Shown here: one piece after another, positions 47,490 through 59,601 of the stretch
Layout: every line of letters begins with the position of its first letter
How positions within the stretch are numbered: the stretch's first letter is position 1
Assembly: GCA_944474755.1 (NCBI GenBank)
Contig: OX104117.1
Coordinates: 64,471,522 to 64,535,521 of the forward strand
Length of the DNA: 64,000 bases
Direction of reading: 5' to 3'
DNA from: Limnoperna fortunei
Lineage: Eukaryota > Mollusca > Bivalvia > Mytilida > Modiolidae
Notes under the pieces: generated by a model
Seen by the model: the letters and a program-made list of their open reading frames with translations, nothing else
What the model was told of the DNA's origin: nothing
Database searches by the model: none
Program-made: the position numbers and the translations under genes

Positions 47490-49250
47490 ATAATAATTAG
47501 TTCAATAACTCTTTATTTTTACATGCCGTAGCTTATGGCCCAATCCGTCATGTCCGTCTGAGTAGAAACAAATGTGATTTACACAAAACATATTTTACCG
47601 AAAGTTGTAACGGATACATTGTTGTGCAATACCAACAAATTTCAAACATAATTCAGCGCTGAATCATTTGTTTCCTGAAAACTTTCTTTAATTGATATTT
47701 TCTGTTTATTAGATACACCCGTGTTTAATCGGTTGCTGGTGTGTCACTTAAAACAAGTTATTGGGTAAATTATCGATCTACAATTCAAAAACTCATTGTT
47801 CAAGTCATTGTTATGACATATATTTGCATTATATATTTTCGTGAAACTAAAACCATTTTTATTCTGCAACTACCGCTTGAACTATACAAATACGACCATC
47901 CGAATAAAGCAAAGCAAAGCTTTATTTGTAAATAATGACATCAGCTTCTGGTACCCCTGTCCATACTTCAAACGATATTTGGTATTCTGTTCTGTTTTAC
48001 GGCTTGTTGTCAAATACGATATTTGTCTGTGACGTCGAGTACGCGCCAAAAATTTCAAGTAAAAAAATCGAAGAGAAGTGCACTTTTTATGTTTTCCATT
48101 AAATGTATAAAGTTTATTTGTACTCGCCGCAAAACAGGTAAGAAATGTTCGGCAGGCCTCGCATGTCTACCTGTTTCTAAGGCTTGTACAAATAAACTCT
48201 TTTATGACAATGTACTTTTTATATTGTATATTTATTCGTCTTAACGCAAGATTTCTCCAGCGATTTATCTAAACGATTTTCATATCAAATATTGTTTTCT
48301 TATAACTATGATTATGTAATAAATATATGTATTCCCTAAAAAGATCCAATTATTATAGAAGTTAACTTACGTAATGTGGAATTAGCCAATGTATGTCGAT
48401 GTTGATATCAATAAATCAATTTCGAAATTATACAACGCGATCTTATTTGGGTCGTATCAATAAAGCAAATAGTGATTAGTATTTTAACTTCTGATTATTA
48501 ACAGTCAGAGACAAGAAAAAAGTTTCAAAACAAAATACAGTGAAATGTGTTTGAATTTATTTATTTCGGAAATCATACGTTTCATATAATGAATTATTTG
48601 TTTCCATGGATATTTTCATACGCATATTCATCCACTGAAGTATTAAGGGACGTGATGGGGGGGGGGGGGGCTTTTCCTATGAAGAACTCACACATATTAA
48701 ACAAACTTGTGCAAAATATGTTGATATTCCCCAAATAGATTTTTTCCTCTAAACGGGCTGTACATACTGGGAAAACAGCCATTTTCAGATGAAAATGGGA
48801 TGGCTTCTTATACTCTCGTAAGATTCAATCCTAGGTGTCGACCAATGTGCTAATTATGTAATGAAGCATAAATTATGTTTAGTGTCATCTTTCAAGGCTG
48901 TGTTCTGTACATGAGGTCAGTTTATCCCTTACTCATATGTAGGCAGCTAAAATTCAATGATAATTATAGGGAATCTTTATTTTGATGCATATTCATTCAA
49001 TTATATAAAACAATTTTTGACTAGCACATGTGTCTTGTTTAAAACGGATAAATTCAATTTATTTAAGCTCATTATATGACTCAATCCATTATCCTTGAAA
49101 TCCTTTCATCACTTTTTTTACTGAATCGGTGCAGTGGAGTCTTCTACATCCTCTCAAGTCTATGTTCTAAGTCTGCGTTGGGTCCATGGTGATGATGAAG
49201 CGGACGTGGACTCAGAACACTTGACTTAAAATAATAAGACTTCTATTAAA

Positions 49251-49525
49251 TGTTTGGTTTTGTTTGATTGTATGTTGAACATTGTTGTTTAACGCCACTT
49301 TCAGCATTTTTTTTTTGCTATATTGACGTTCAGTTTTTATTAGGGGAGGAAGCCGGAGAACCGAGAAAACCCCCGACCTTCGGTAGGAAAACTGGTAATC
49401 CTTGTCAATTAAGATTGGAGTCGAGCGCACCCTGTCCGTAGGGAGACTCCAACCCGCAATCTCATTGACAAACCACGTGATCAATAGTAGTCGAACTACC
49501 TTAACCACTCGGTTACCGATGTCCC
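49251..49525 (-). mobile_element. tRNA-derived SINE, full length (copy 5)
   Basis: Antisense. The head on the minus strand includes CCGAGTGGTTAAGGTAGTTC and GCGGGTTGGAGTCTCCC. The tail includes CCGAAGGTCGGGGGTTTTCT and GTGGCGTTAAACAACAATG. Confidence 0.85.
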
Positions 49526-50054
49526 TTTATTAAATGATAAATGATGCACTAAAATTTTTGCAATAAAATAAACAATATCATGATTACGCAAGTCCTTCAG
49601 CGTCTACTTTCACTTTCACAAATATATTGCTACGTGACATTTAAAGACAGCAAAATGAAAACCAAACTAACCCTTTCCAATTGAATACAGAATGAATTTT
49701 ATTTGATTACATTTTGGGTACGATTAAACACTAAATAGACCCACATTTATTAGTTTAAACATATTTTATTTGTTCAGAACAAAATGGATTGTACACAAGT
49801 ATATCTCTTCAGAATAAAATTTAATATTTATACAAAAACTCTTTTATTGCTAGACAACTTAAATTTCTAAACCTGTGAGAAAATTACAAAAGCCTCAGAA
49901 AACAAAGCGTTCTTTGTTTTAAAATATTTTGTTGATGTAAAAGAGTAAGGAAAAACGAACCGAGCCTTGTTATAATGTTATATCTAACGAAGTCGTCGTT
50001 GTTCGTCGGTAAATGTTTTTATTCATTCTTAATACTTTATATTTATTCCGGGGC

Positions 50055-50180
50055 CTGCTTTTTGTTTGTTTGAATGGTGTTTAACATCACTTTCAGCAAT
50101 TTTTCAGCCATAGCATTATCCCGTTTTAATTGGGGTAAGAAGCCGGCGTACCTGGAGAAAACCGACCCGACTTGCGGTAG
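50055..50180 (-). mobile_element. tRNA-derived SINE tail fragment (copy 6)
   Basis: Antisense tail: TTTAACATCACTTTCAGCAA, AAGAAGCCGGCGTACCTGGA, ACTTGCGGTA. It abuts the head of another SINE in the opposite orientation at 50181. Confidence 0.8.
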
Positions 50181-50206
50181 CGGGGCCTTGGTGGCCAAGT
50201 CGTTAA
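50181..50206 (+). mobile_element. SINE copy 7, 5' part (split by insertion)
   Basis: GGGGCCTTGGTGGCCAAGTC then GTTAA is the A-box head of a SINE. It stops at the edge of the 2184-bp element and resumes at 52391 with TTAAGGTAGTTAATTATCTA. Confidence 0.85.
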
Positions 50207-50674
50207 GGTGTAGGACCACCATAGATTTTTTACTCTTCGGCTATATTAAAATTTGATAATTTTGACTTATCCTAGAAAATTTACCTTTGTTTCAAATTAA
50301 GTGACACTTCTGTCCCCTATAAAAATGCACTGGCCAAACATTCTGTCAAAATTTCACAATATGTTTCATTGCATATAAGAAAAAACGCTCAACCTGAAGT
50401 CCATGTGGTCTAAAAATCTACTTTCACTTTCTATTTCAGTCCAAAAATAGTGCTTGTCCCTAATTGACTCTCAACATTTTTATGTTCATTTAAAACCAAT
50501 AAAACTTTATCCTCAAGTTTCCTAGAATATTCAGCTTTCCAAAAATACCAAATTTATTCTGGTATCATGTGCGGTTCAAATTCTATATGATGCAAGAGTG
50601 AACCTGTCTGTTGACTAGTACTACTTTTACGTACAACCTCTGGACTGGTTCCCGGTATTTGGTGGTCCTACACC
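50207..50674 (+). repeat. Left 468-bp terminal repeat
   Basis: Begins GGTGTAGGACCACCATAG and ends TTTGGTGGTCCTACACC, so each repeat also carries its own 15-bp inverted ends. TATAAAA at 50318-50324, AATAAA at 50498-50503. Confidence 0.9.
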
Positions 50675-51922
50675 TAAAGAAGATGTTTTTGTTCAACAAA
50701 TTAAATAAAATTTTTCCTGGTGTTAGATTTATGTTAGTCGAAACAAATTCTAAAATTTTGTTGAATTCCTTTCAGCGGTTTTCAAGAAATGCATGAAAAC
50801 ATACAAAGACCTCACATGCGCGTTATCATGAAAAATTAGCTTGGTGATCAAGAAATGCATTATTCCTTAATTTTTCAATTTCTTAGTTGCAGATGTAAAT
50901 AGCAAGCTTGGCAATATACATCCAACACAAATGGACTTATTTCACACATAGAAAGGCACTAATTACATAATTTTATCATAAATTTTGCATCTTTTTCAGT
51001 AAATTTCACATCCCCCCCCCCTTTTTACAAAGTGAGATACTGAGTACCTTCAAACTGTTGGGATAAGACTTTTATCTCTTGAAATACATTTCAATTAAGA
51101 AAAATAGTATGAAACTGTCCTAATTATGCACCTAGTACATCCTGAGAAAGTTTTTGAGTTCAAATTTAAATTTATTGATATTCAGTTGTACTATACTTTG
51201 GAGGTGTACATTAATAGTTTCTAAACTGAGACTAAAATTTTATGAATTTCATTAAATACGTTCACTATTCCATTAAGCTTAATAGTTAAATGAACATTCC
51301 TTACTAATAAAAACCCCACTAAAGTTCAAACTGGCATACAAAGAAACAAAATTATATCTTGCTTTGGTATGAAATTGCAAAAATTGGCCAATTTCCCATT
51401 ACTGCTCATGTTTAAGGAATTTTTGACAGAAGTACCATCATCTCAAGGCCCAATTATCTTAACAAGTACAATTATTGCATATGGTTACTAGTTTCCTAAC
51501 AAATTTACCCTTAGCAAGCATCAGATTAGAAAATAAATAATTTTAGTATTAACCCATGCCAGCAATGTAACCGACTTAAGCCGCAGGTGTAAAATTGACA
51601 AATTCATCTTAAATACACTATTTTTCTGCATACTAGAATGTCTACCAGTTCTAGTTTTATACATTTTGACCCTTTCATTACATCCAAAACCTAAAACAGG
51701 AGTTTATTTAAATTAAAGCACATTCTACTAAGCGCGGACCACTGCAGACCCCATAATTTCATACAATATTACATAATACCATATTTAGGCTGAAATTTAA
51801 CCCCCACTATAGGTTTTGGCTTTGATAAGCAATTAAAATGATAGTCTTGGTGATTTACTTTCATTTAGTACCATTTTTATCAAAAGAAATAGAAGTTGAT
51901 ATACCTGTCTATGGCCTCTTCA
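50675..51922. other. Interior of the 2184-bp element
   Basis: 1248 bp, AT-rich. It has one weak 61-codon open frame overlapping the left repeat end and no recognised motif. A C run lies at about 51013. Confidence 0.7.
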
Positions 51923-52390
51923 GGTGTAGGACCACCATAGATTTTTTACTCTTCGGCTATATTAAAATTTGATAATTTTGACTTATCCTAGAAAATTTAC
52001 CTTTGTTTCAAATTAAGTGACACTTCTGTCCCCTATAAAAATGCACTGGCCAAACATTCTGTCAAAATTTCACAATATGTTTCATTGCATATAAGAAAAA
52101 ACGCTCAACCTGAAGTCCATGTGGTCTAAAAATCTACTTTCACTTTCTATTTCAGTCCAAAAATAGTGCTTGTCCCTAATTGACTCTCAACATTTTTATG
52201 TTCATTTAAAACCAATAAAACTTTATCCTCAAGTTTCCTAGAATATTCAGCTTTCCAAAAATACCAAATTTATTCTGGTATCATGTGCGGTTCAAATTCT
52301 ATATGATGCAAGAGTGAACCTGTCTGTTGACTAGTACTACTTTTACGTACAACCTCTGGACTGGTTCCCGGTATTTGGTGGTCCTACACC
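51923..52390 (+). repeat. Right 468-bp terminal repeat
   Basis: Same length and, by direct reading, same sequence as 50207-50674, implying a very recent insertion or conversion. Confidence 0.9.
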
Positions 52391-52590
52391 TTAAGGTAGT
52401 TAATTATCTACAGCTGATCACGTGCCTGTGATTGCGGGTTTTAGTCCTAATGCGGACAGGGTGTGTTTTTCCGAATTGAGAAGAATTAACAGTGTTCCTG
52501 CCAAAAGTCTGGATTTTCAACCGGCGCTCAGTCTTCATCACACAATAAAATCTGGATTTTTCAAACGTTTTAACACCGGTTTCAAACAAA
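52391..52590 (+). mobile_element. SINE copy 7, 3' part
   Basis: Continues the tRNA-like head (TTAAGGTAGTTAATTATCTA, GATCACGTG, GATTGCGGGTTTTAGTCC) and a diverged tail to ACCGGTTTCAAACAAACAT. Confidence 0.8.
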
Positions 52591-52599
52591 CATATAAAG

Positions 52600-54720
52600 A
52601 GTTGCGTTTACCACACTGAGTGTACCACCAACCCTACCGAGGCCACTTGTAGTATCATTTATTGTAGATAAGAATGTTGACATTTACTTCAAGTCGATTG
52701 ATTCCGATTTTAATTAAAATGAAGGTAATGCTTCATTTGCGTCCGTCTATATGTCTTACGGACATTTTATATTTAAGGTCACTAGTCTGGAATAAAAATG
52801 TCTACGTCCGAAGAAAAATATTCCAAGACTACTTTCAGTCAGTAGAAATGTCAATATCAATACAGAAATATTTTTCTATTTCAATAAATTAAGTAATTTC
52901 CTGGTTTATGGTTCACAACATGTAAATCAGTACAAATAGAAAATCGTTAAAAATCATAGCAACTATGATGTAATTAAATGCTTCTCAATAACACAGACAC
53001 GTTGTATTGAAACTTATCGAAACATTAAACGTTTGTGTTAAATCTTGAAGTGATATTTATTTGAATAAACCATTGTTTTAAGTAGATATCATAAAATCAA
53101 TATTATATCGTTTTCAGTCAAGAAGTCGTCACATAACTTTATTTCTATAGTATATTTAATTAAAGTATGACTTAATCAGTTTATTTTATCTATTTTTCAT
53201 CAATAAGTTCTTATAAACATAGAGTTACACATCAGTATGCTTAATCCTCTAATAACCATTCTGTTAAGGGTTCAGTAAAGAGAACTCACATGGCATTCTA
53301 TCCTGCTTGAACCTCCATTCATGAAAATGCGTCCAATGGAGGACGGCAATCAGATATAACATACAATTGGATTCAGTTTACCGTTTACTGATTAACATCC
53401 AGAAACAAGCGATCGTGTTTTCACATTTATGCTAAATTTGAATTGATAGTTGCAGCATATGTTGCAATATTAGAACAGGGGCAGAAATGTTTTGTTCGCT
53501 TGGCTTCTCTTCATTACAATCTGATTGCATGTATCGAAATTCATTTTATTATTGTACTTGTTCCGTAAGTTAGTAAAATAACGAATTTAGTTTGTTTTGA
53601 AAAATAAAAGCGCTAAACTCCTGCTTTATGTTTGACAAACAAGCGGCAAACACTGCTTTTACCAAAATTAGTTTTTTTAAATCTGCCCGGGATCGAACAC
53701 ACAAACTGCCACGCTCTAGTCACTAGTATGATATTATGGTTATGAGAGAACCCGGACTTTTGCCGAATTTTGTTTCATGTCTTGAAACTTAATCATTAGT
53801 GTTCATATAGAGAAGAATGGTCGAGGTGAAGTTGCTAGTAATGGACTATCATCAGAAGTTCGCGTCAAGTAAACCAAGTATTGAGTCTATCTTGATAATT
53901 TGCCTACATAATGGTAAAATGTTTGATTGCTCGGTTTATGTTTAACGCTCAGTGTATTATTTAAGGTTTAAGTTCGTTGGTTTAATTTTATAAAAGAGGT
54001 ATTCTTATTAATTCGTTTCTGAAAAATGTCATTCAAATTTCGGAATGCACTATTAATAATATTTATTATATTTTATTTATGGTTTCATTGAACTAACAGT
54101 TTGCATTCTGATAACATGAGTAATTTCATAAATAAACAACATTTGAAAGTTACAATATTTCACTTAATTTACGGCGTCTAGGAAATAGCGTGCAGGAAAA
54201 TGTCACCGGAGAAAATGGTGGTAACATATATATTAGTTATATGCTAGGTCCCTCGGGGATACGCATGTCAAACACAAAATACAAAACATATATCACCTGC
54301 TCAATTTTCAATCAATGTCAATGCGCATCAGAGATTCCAATTTAAAAAGGAAAATGCGTAAGGAGAATAATACATTTTTGGTTTAATTTACTCTGACGAA
54401 GTCATTTTCCCATGACAATTGTGAAAAAACGATAGCATCATTTAAAGAAATCGTGTTTTTTGTCATTAAAAGAGTTAAAATAATTTTTAAAAGTTAACAT
54501 ATACATTTTGTATATATATTAACTTATAAGAAATTAAAAATTACCAAGGCGCAGATGTGAATCTCTACGCCAGAACAAAGGAATCGTTCTACTTTCAAAT
54601 AAATGTGTCTTAGCAATGCAGAAAACAATACAATTAGTCCTTTATAACTGTAGCTAACATCAACCGCACACCAAATACTTATTATGCATCAGTAATATTA
54701 ATATTCTCAAAGCATAATAT
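52600..54720. other. Intergenic, little recognised
   Basis: AT-rich. A tRNA B-box-like string on the minus strand (GTGTTCGATCCCGGGCAG, around 53683-53702) may be a relic of another SINE. No gene supported. Confidence 0.45.
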
Positions 54721-54721
54721 T

Positions 54722-54838
54722 TTTTGTTTTAACCCCGTTCATGAATTTTTAGTTATATCATGGCGTTCAACTTTTATTCGTGGCGGGAGCTGGCATACCC
54801 GGTTAAAAACCCCGAACTTCGGCAGTGAAAACTTTATT
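54722..54838 (-). mobile_element. tRNA-derived SINE tail fragment (copy 8)
   Basis: Antisense: ATATCATGGCGTTCAACTTT, GGGAGCTGGCATACCCGGTT, CCCCGAACTTCGGCAGTGAA. Diverged and headless. Confidence 0.7.
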
Positions 54839-55779
54839 TGTGCAGGTCTCGTTCATTTTTATAAGTGCATACAAATTTTATATCAATATCAAATCTGATT
54901 AATTCGAATGTTTTTTTTAATAATTCTTATGAATCTTTAAAATTCAGACGTTTATAGACATATAGCGCACAACAGAAATAGGTCGGCTGTCGTGGATCTA
55001 AGCAAAAAGACAGAAAAAAGTAGGAAATGGGCAATAAAACTGTCAAATAATGAAGAGTCACGTGATCGAAAACAGTGCTAATTTTCATATTTCACCTAAT
55101 TTGTATTAAAAAATCCATCTTCTATATTCCAGCTAAGCTTAAAGTCAAATTAAACTAATAAATCAAATGTTCTCAGTTTTATCACAGATGATTCATGGCG
55201 TGAACAAATTTCTTGTTTAAATATTAATAGAAGCAAAATTCATATAGCAAATAAATTTAGTCGTAATTCCCCCTCGGGAAGTACATTACAGTTGATGGCA
55301 TTAGTGTTTCAATTGAACTTGAATATTTTATAAGTAGTTCTCTCAATATTTGTAATTTTATCTTAAATTTCAATTAATGCTATAACGCGCGATTGATTAC
55401 TAAAATCATCACACATTATATTCATATAAAATTACAAAATATGTTTAAAATGATACAAAAGTTTGTTTACAAACATGCCAAGCAATGAGAAAGACGTAGA
55501 TATAAACAATCGGGCTACAACGGTTACAGAAAATAATTGTTTGCCTGGGTTTAACCAGTTAACTGCATCCCTAACGCTCAGACTTTTTTGCCCCAACAAT
55601 ACAGAACAGTAAAAAAATATACACTTATGAACAATACAGAAATTTCCAAAGTATAACAGAAGAGTATTAATAGACACACACAATTAAATGGCGGGTTGGA
55701 TAAATTAAAGGGATGCTACCACACCCTTTTATTGCAATACCGAAACAACACAGACAAGCAGAAAGTATCGCACCAACAG

Positions 55780-55985
55780 AAAAAGTAACTCAAGGAAAAC
55801 AGAAAGGGAAACTATACAAAAGATAGAGAAATTCATTATTAAAATTATTAAAGGAGGGCCAAACAACAAGGTGTGAAACAAATATTGATCTATATACAAA
55901 ACTAGAGTGTGAGATAGTACCTTTGTGGGCCCCATTGACCTTGAGGGCAAAGTTCAAGGTAAAATGTTATCAACCTTGTCTTTAC
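55780..55985. repeat. Dispersed repeat family C, copy 1
   Basis: Aligns by eye with 56940-57210: AACTCAAGGAAAAC, a GGAGG(G/A)C(C/A)AAAC block, an AAGGTGTGAAA/AAGTGTAAA block, ACTAGA, GTGAGATA and GACCTTGAGG then CAAAGTTCAAGGT. Confidence 0.6.
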
Positions 55986-56006
55986 CGTCTCCCATGGGAG
56001 ACGGTA
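55983..56006. repeat. 24-bp perfect palindrome
   Basis: TACCGTCTCCCA followed by its exact complement TGGGAGACGGTA. Lies immediately after family C copy 1. Confidence 0.9.
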
Positions 56007-56177
56007 TACATAGTCAAATGACGATCGGTCTTCGGAGTAAATGACTCTCTGTTACTTGATTGGGTGGTTTACTAAATCTATAAATATTTTTGTCATTTCA
56101 TTGGTTTACGTCAGGATTTCACTAGTATGTGTACTGAAATTTCGATATATTCTTAGGTTGAATCGGGGATGTAATCA

Positions 56178-56500
56178 GTATTTTAGTGTAGTAATGTTAC
56201 GTTCCACATATTGACTTCTAGTTCATTGAATTCATTGGTCAGTGTACAATTATAATTTAAACATTGTTCCAAAATCTCCCTACTTTATAAAGCTGTTTTG
56301 GAAACAAATATATTTTCTATATCTTTATTTTCGTTAATCAGTGTTTTAGTGTAGTAATGTTACGTTCCACATATTGCCATCAATTTCATTCAATGCATTG
56401 GCCAGTGCACAATTAAAAGGTAAACATTGTACCAAATTCTCCCTACTTTTCAAAGCTGTTTGGGTTATGAATTATATGTTATGTATCTTTATTTTCGTTC
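56178..56500. repeat. Tandem duplication of a ~160-bp unit
   Basis: Two diverged copies (56178-56337 and 56338-56500) sharing CAGT(A/G)TTTTAGTGTAGTAA, TGTTACGTTCCACATATTG, TCTCCCTACTTT and CTTTATTTTCGTT. Confidence 0.8.
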
Positions 56501-56939
56501 TAATATTGATGCAAATTTAACCAAACATATTATTACAGCTCATTTTAAACATTTGTTTTGGGAGTCAACTTTTGTTTAATTATTTTTGTAAAAGCACGTG
56601 TGAATTGACGACAGTCATTTAAATCTCTCAAGCACCATTGGATAATAGATTTGCTTAAACAATGTCCTTACAAGGTACATGACATTTTTTGTACATTGTT
56701 TACCTATCCTACATATAAATTACAAAAACAGATACTTTAATAAATCCATAAAATTTTTAATGCAGCTAAGAGACGGTTAGCTTTTTAGAAAAGCTAAACT
56801 TGTGATATTATCTACCCTTATACCAAATATCAAAGATGAAAAGGTAAAGCCCGGACACGATTAGTTTGTGACGGACAGACCATAAATAAACAAACAATTT
56901 ATTACAGACATGCACGGTCAGATAACGCTAGTTATAGAA

Positions 56940-57250
56940 AAAAAGTAACGCTAGTTATTTAAAAAATGTTTGGGATTAAAATAACGTAACTCAAGAAAAA
57001 CGAAACGTTAAAAACGACACACAAGATAAAGAAATTTTGTGGGGAAATATGGAGGACAAACCACGAAGTGTAAAGATAATCCTGATCGTTACACACAACT
57101 AGATACCAGTGAGATATCCATCTCTGTGAGTCCCGCCGACCTTGAGGTCAAAGTACAAGGTCAAAGGTCATCAAGCCTGCCTTGATCATACCAAATATCA
57201 AATATAAAAAAAGCGATAGCCCGGTCACGATTAGTTTCTGAACGACGAAG
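56940..57250. repeat. Dispersed repeat family C, copy 2
   Basis: Direct-orientation relative of 55780-55985, extended by ATACCAAATATCAAATATAA and CCCGGTCACGATTAGTTTCT. A similar ending also occurs at about 56818-56880. Confidence 0.6.
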
Positions 57251-57511
57251 AGACTCATCACTATAGGATGGGCCCTAATTAAACCAACAATACAATACAA
57301 ACATGTTCATATAACGCTAATTATAGAAAAAAGTAGGATTTAATTTAGAAAAACAGAATAAAATAGTTGAATATATCATAGACAAAGATTGTTTATAAAC
57401 TGCCTTCCTGACTTTCTTAATTTTAGAGCTATCCTTAACTTAACACACATATTATTATACTAGCATTCGTTTTGTGGTTTGACTTTTTAATTTGTTTACC
57501 TGTAGTATTTC

Positions 57512-58022
57512 TGGGGCAGTGTCATCGAAGATGTCTTTGGACTAAGACATGTCGCAACACATTCTTAGGACAAATCTTTTTCTTAAGCCGTGTCACCCGG
57601 AAGATGTCGCGAGTAAGGACGTGTCCATATTTTCGTCGTAACTTTAGGACAGGTTTTCTAAGATGGTCTTAGGATAGTCATAATATATACAAATAGTAAG
57701 TTTAAGTTTAAAGCAAGAAATCATTTTTGAAACAAAACACAGAAGAGATCTTGCAGTCAAATATAAGCCAAATTAAATCACATTAAAAGGAATATATGAG
57801 ACATTTTTATTTAATTTGTACCACGTTGATTAACTTCTTGAACCGACGTCCACACTTAAATTTTGTTAACATTATAAATTTCCTAATTTCTAACCGAAGC
57901 ACACATTTCATCAATTCTGTACTACATTTGAGCATCTTTGGTCTTAGGATATAGTCGGTGTGAGGTCTAAGACTGTCCTAAGTCATAAGACATATTTTAG
58001 AATAGTTTTGATGACACGCCCG
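57512..58022. mobile_element. Possible MITE with GGGCxGTGTCATC ends
   Basis: Left GGGGCAGTGTCATCGAAGAT and right GTTTTGATGACACGCCCGG are imperfect inverted repeats. Both subterminal regions contain AAGACAT and CTTAGGA motifs in opposite orientation. Non-coding; the 66-codon frame inside is not credible. Confidence 0.55.
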
Positions 58023-58162
58023 GTTTAAACACATCTCTCTTATAACATTAAAATATAACGATATGAATACATAATATTACTATTTTCCATCGAGGGGATA
58101 TGTCTTACAGGTTGTGTAGCCTTAGTTTTGTTTTTTATGATATGATAACCCTTTAAAATTTC

Positions 58163-58396
58163 AGTTTGTTTACTACAAACATAACTGTCTACATCGTCAC
58201 CGCTTATATATTCATATATACTTTGTTTAGTAAATTCAGTAAGAAGATGCCGATTGCAAAATCAAAAGAGCAAAATACAACACGAAATAACACAGCAAGG
58301 TCTAACCGAAAATTCAAGAGCATACCAAGCTACACAACACAAATGAGCAACAACTTAACCGCAATGCTATTAGGGCAGCACAGAGACACCACTTAG
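58163..58396 (+). other. Possible orphan terminal exon (weak)
   Basis: After AAAATTTCAG the frame stays open for 77 codons to TAG. It has a hydrophobic stretch (ITVYIVTAYIFIYTLF) followed by a basic and polar tail (KKMPIAKSKEQ ... GQHRDTT). This resembles the end of a membrane protein, but I found no upstream exon and no nearby AATAAA. Confidence 0.22.
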
Positions 58397-58981
58397 AGCT
58401 TTGGCAATTTAGACTTATGTGTTTTCTTTGTTTCCATTTATTAACGTGCTCGGTCGGGAAAAGATAATTTGTGGCGATCTTGTAAATTGATGTTTTCTCA
58501 CTAGTTTCTTTCCTCTTAGGGCACAGATGCTCCCCTGACGTATGAATCGTTCCGAGATAGTTCCGAGAATATTAATGACCAACACGAGTCTAAATGAAAA
58601 TATATATCCCAGACAGAAGTATTTATAAACTGGTGTAATAAGATTTAAAGTGAAGCTTTGTCAAGACGTGGTAGAAATTCAATACAACATATACATAGAA
58701 ATAGAGAATGCTAAAGGCCAATTACATTAGCGTAGGGGTACGTAAAGGTTACGCATTTTGTAAATTTATTAATCTTAAACCACACATGTTGAAATTAAAA
58801 GCGTAATAGTTTTAATTTATGCAATTAAGCATTTAAAATGTGTTCATAAAAAAAAATTCCTTGCAGATAAGTATTCGCTGACGCAGTTTTAAGATATATA
58901 ACTCGTTAGCTCGTACATCAGATAAGGACTCGCGATCTGACGGATGAACAAATAACATGAAAACTAAAGACAAGACTGCTA

Positions 58982-59240
58982 TAAGGGACAGAACATTTAA
59001 CTTGAAGGGGGGTGGGGGGCTTTTTTTTTTTGTCAGAAAGTTTTTATTTTTGAAGGCGTCGCGACAGAATATTTTTTTTCATTATTAGCATTATTTTATA
59101 TAGCAGAAATCCTTCTTCAGAATATTTTTTTCTTACCCTCTGGCTCCAAAATATTTTTTTTCATCAAAAATCATTTTCAAAATATTTTTTTAGGAAAAAA
59201 CCAAGGCCCCCCACCCTGCAAGTTAAATGGTCGGCCCCTA
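58982..59240. mobile_element. MITE-like palindromic element
   Basis: Left TAAGGGACAGAACATTTAAC, TTG and a G-rich block pair with the right CCCCCCACCCTGCAAGTTAAA and TGGTCGGCCCCTA. The inside has repeated ATATTTTTTT tracts. About 260 bp with terminal inverted repeats of ~45 bp. Confidence 0.75.
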
Positions 59241-59601
59241 ACAGTCATTGTTTACAACAAGTGCACCTGTCGGAAAAAGGATTCTCTGCATCACTAACAA
59301 CATCGGCACGTATAGTCTTATATCCGGACAAGTCATTGCATATAGTCACATATAGGGGCGAGCCTATTACGAGGCACGGAAAGACAAAACTGTTGTGTGA
59401 CACATACCAGTATTTATCAACATGCTCATGATGGCGACCATAATATTTCTTAAGATGATATGACAATTGCTAGTTATGATACGTTGGGTTGCCACACTAG
59501 TAGTGGCTGGTGGCTTGTCATACTAGTTTATGTCATCCAATGACCTAGGAAGGAACAATCCGCACACAGTTTTAACAATGTATCTGGTTATCTAAGAAAC
59601 A

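Larger units (their letters stand above)
50207..52390. mobile_element. 2184-bp non-autonomous element with identical 468-bp terminal direct repeats
   Basis: Inserted in SINE copy 7. The ends are GGTGTAGGACCACCA and its exact inverse TGGTGGTCCTACACC, and TTAA is found on both flanks (50203-50206 and 52391-52394), consistent with a 4-bp target duplication. The first and last 468 bp (50207-50674 and 51923-52390) appear identical base for base. Each repeat holds a TATAAAA (50318, 52034) about 180 bp before AATAAA (50498, 52214), as in an LTR. The 1248-bp interior has no credible protein. I see no clear tRNA primer-binding site or purine tract. Options are a TRIM/LARD-type LTR element, or a composite of two MITE units. 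Confidence 0.85.

Noticed and set aside
50207..52390. Autonomous piggyBac transposon
   Set aside because: TTAA flanks fit, but there is no transposase and the long direct repeats are not a piggyBac feature; left as unclassified.
53281..53345. Minus-strand ATG exon with hydrophobic start (MLYLIAVLHW) and GTGAGT donor as the first exon of the claudin-like gene
   Set aside because: Joining it to the exon at 40483 creates a stop codon (T + AA), and no intermediate exon was found.
55432..55950. Two hydrophobic minus-strand open frames of 73-83 codons
   Set aside because: They partly overlap dispersed repeat family C, have no splice context and show no recognisable motif.
57472..57672. 66-codon Arg/Phe-rich open frame
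   Set aside because: Lies within the inverted-repeat element at 57512-58022 and shows no protein motif.
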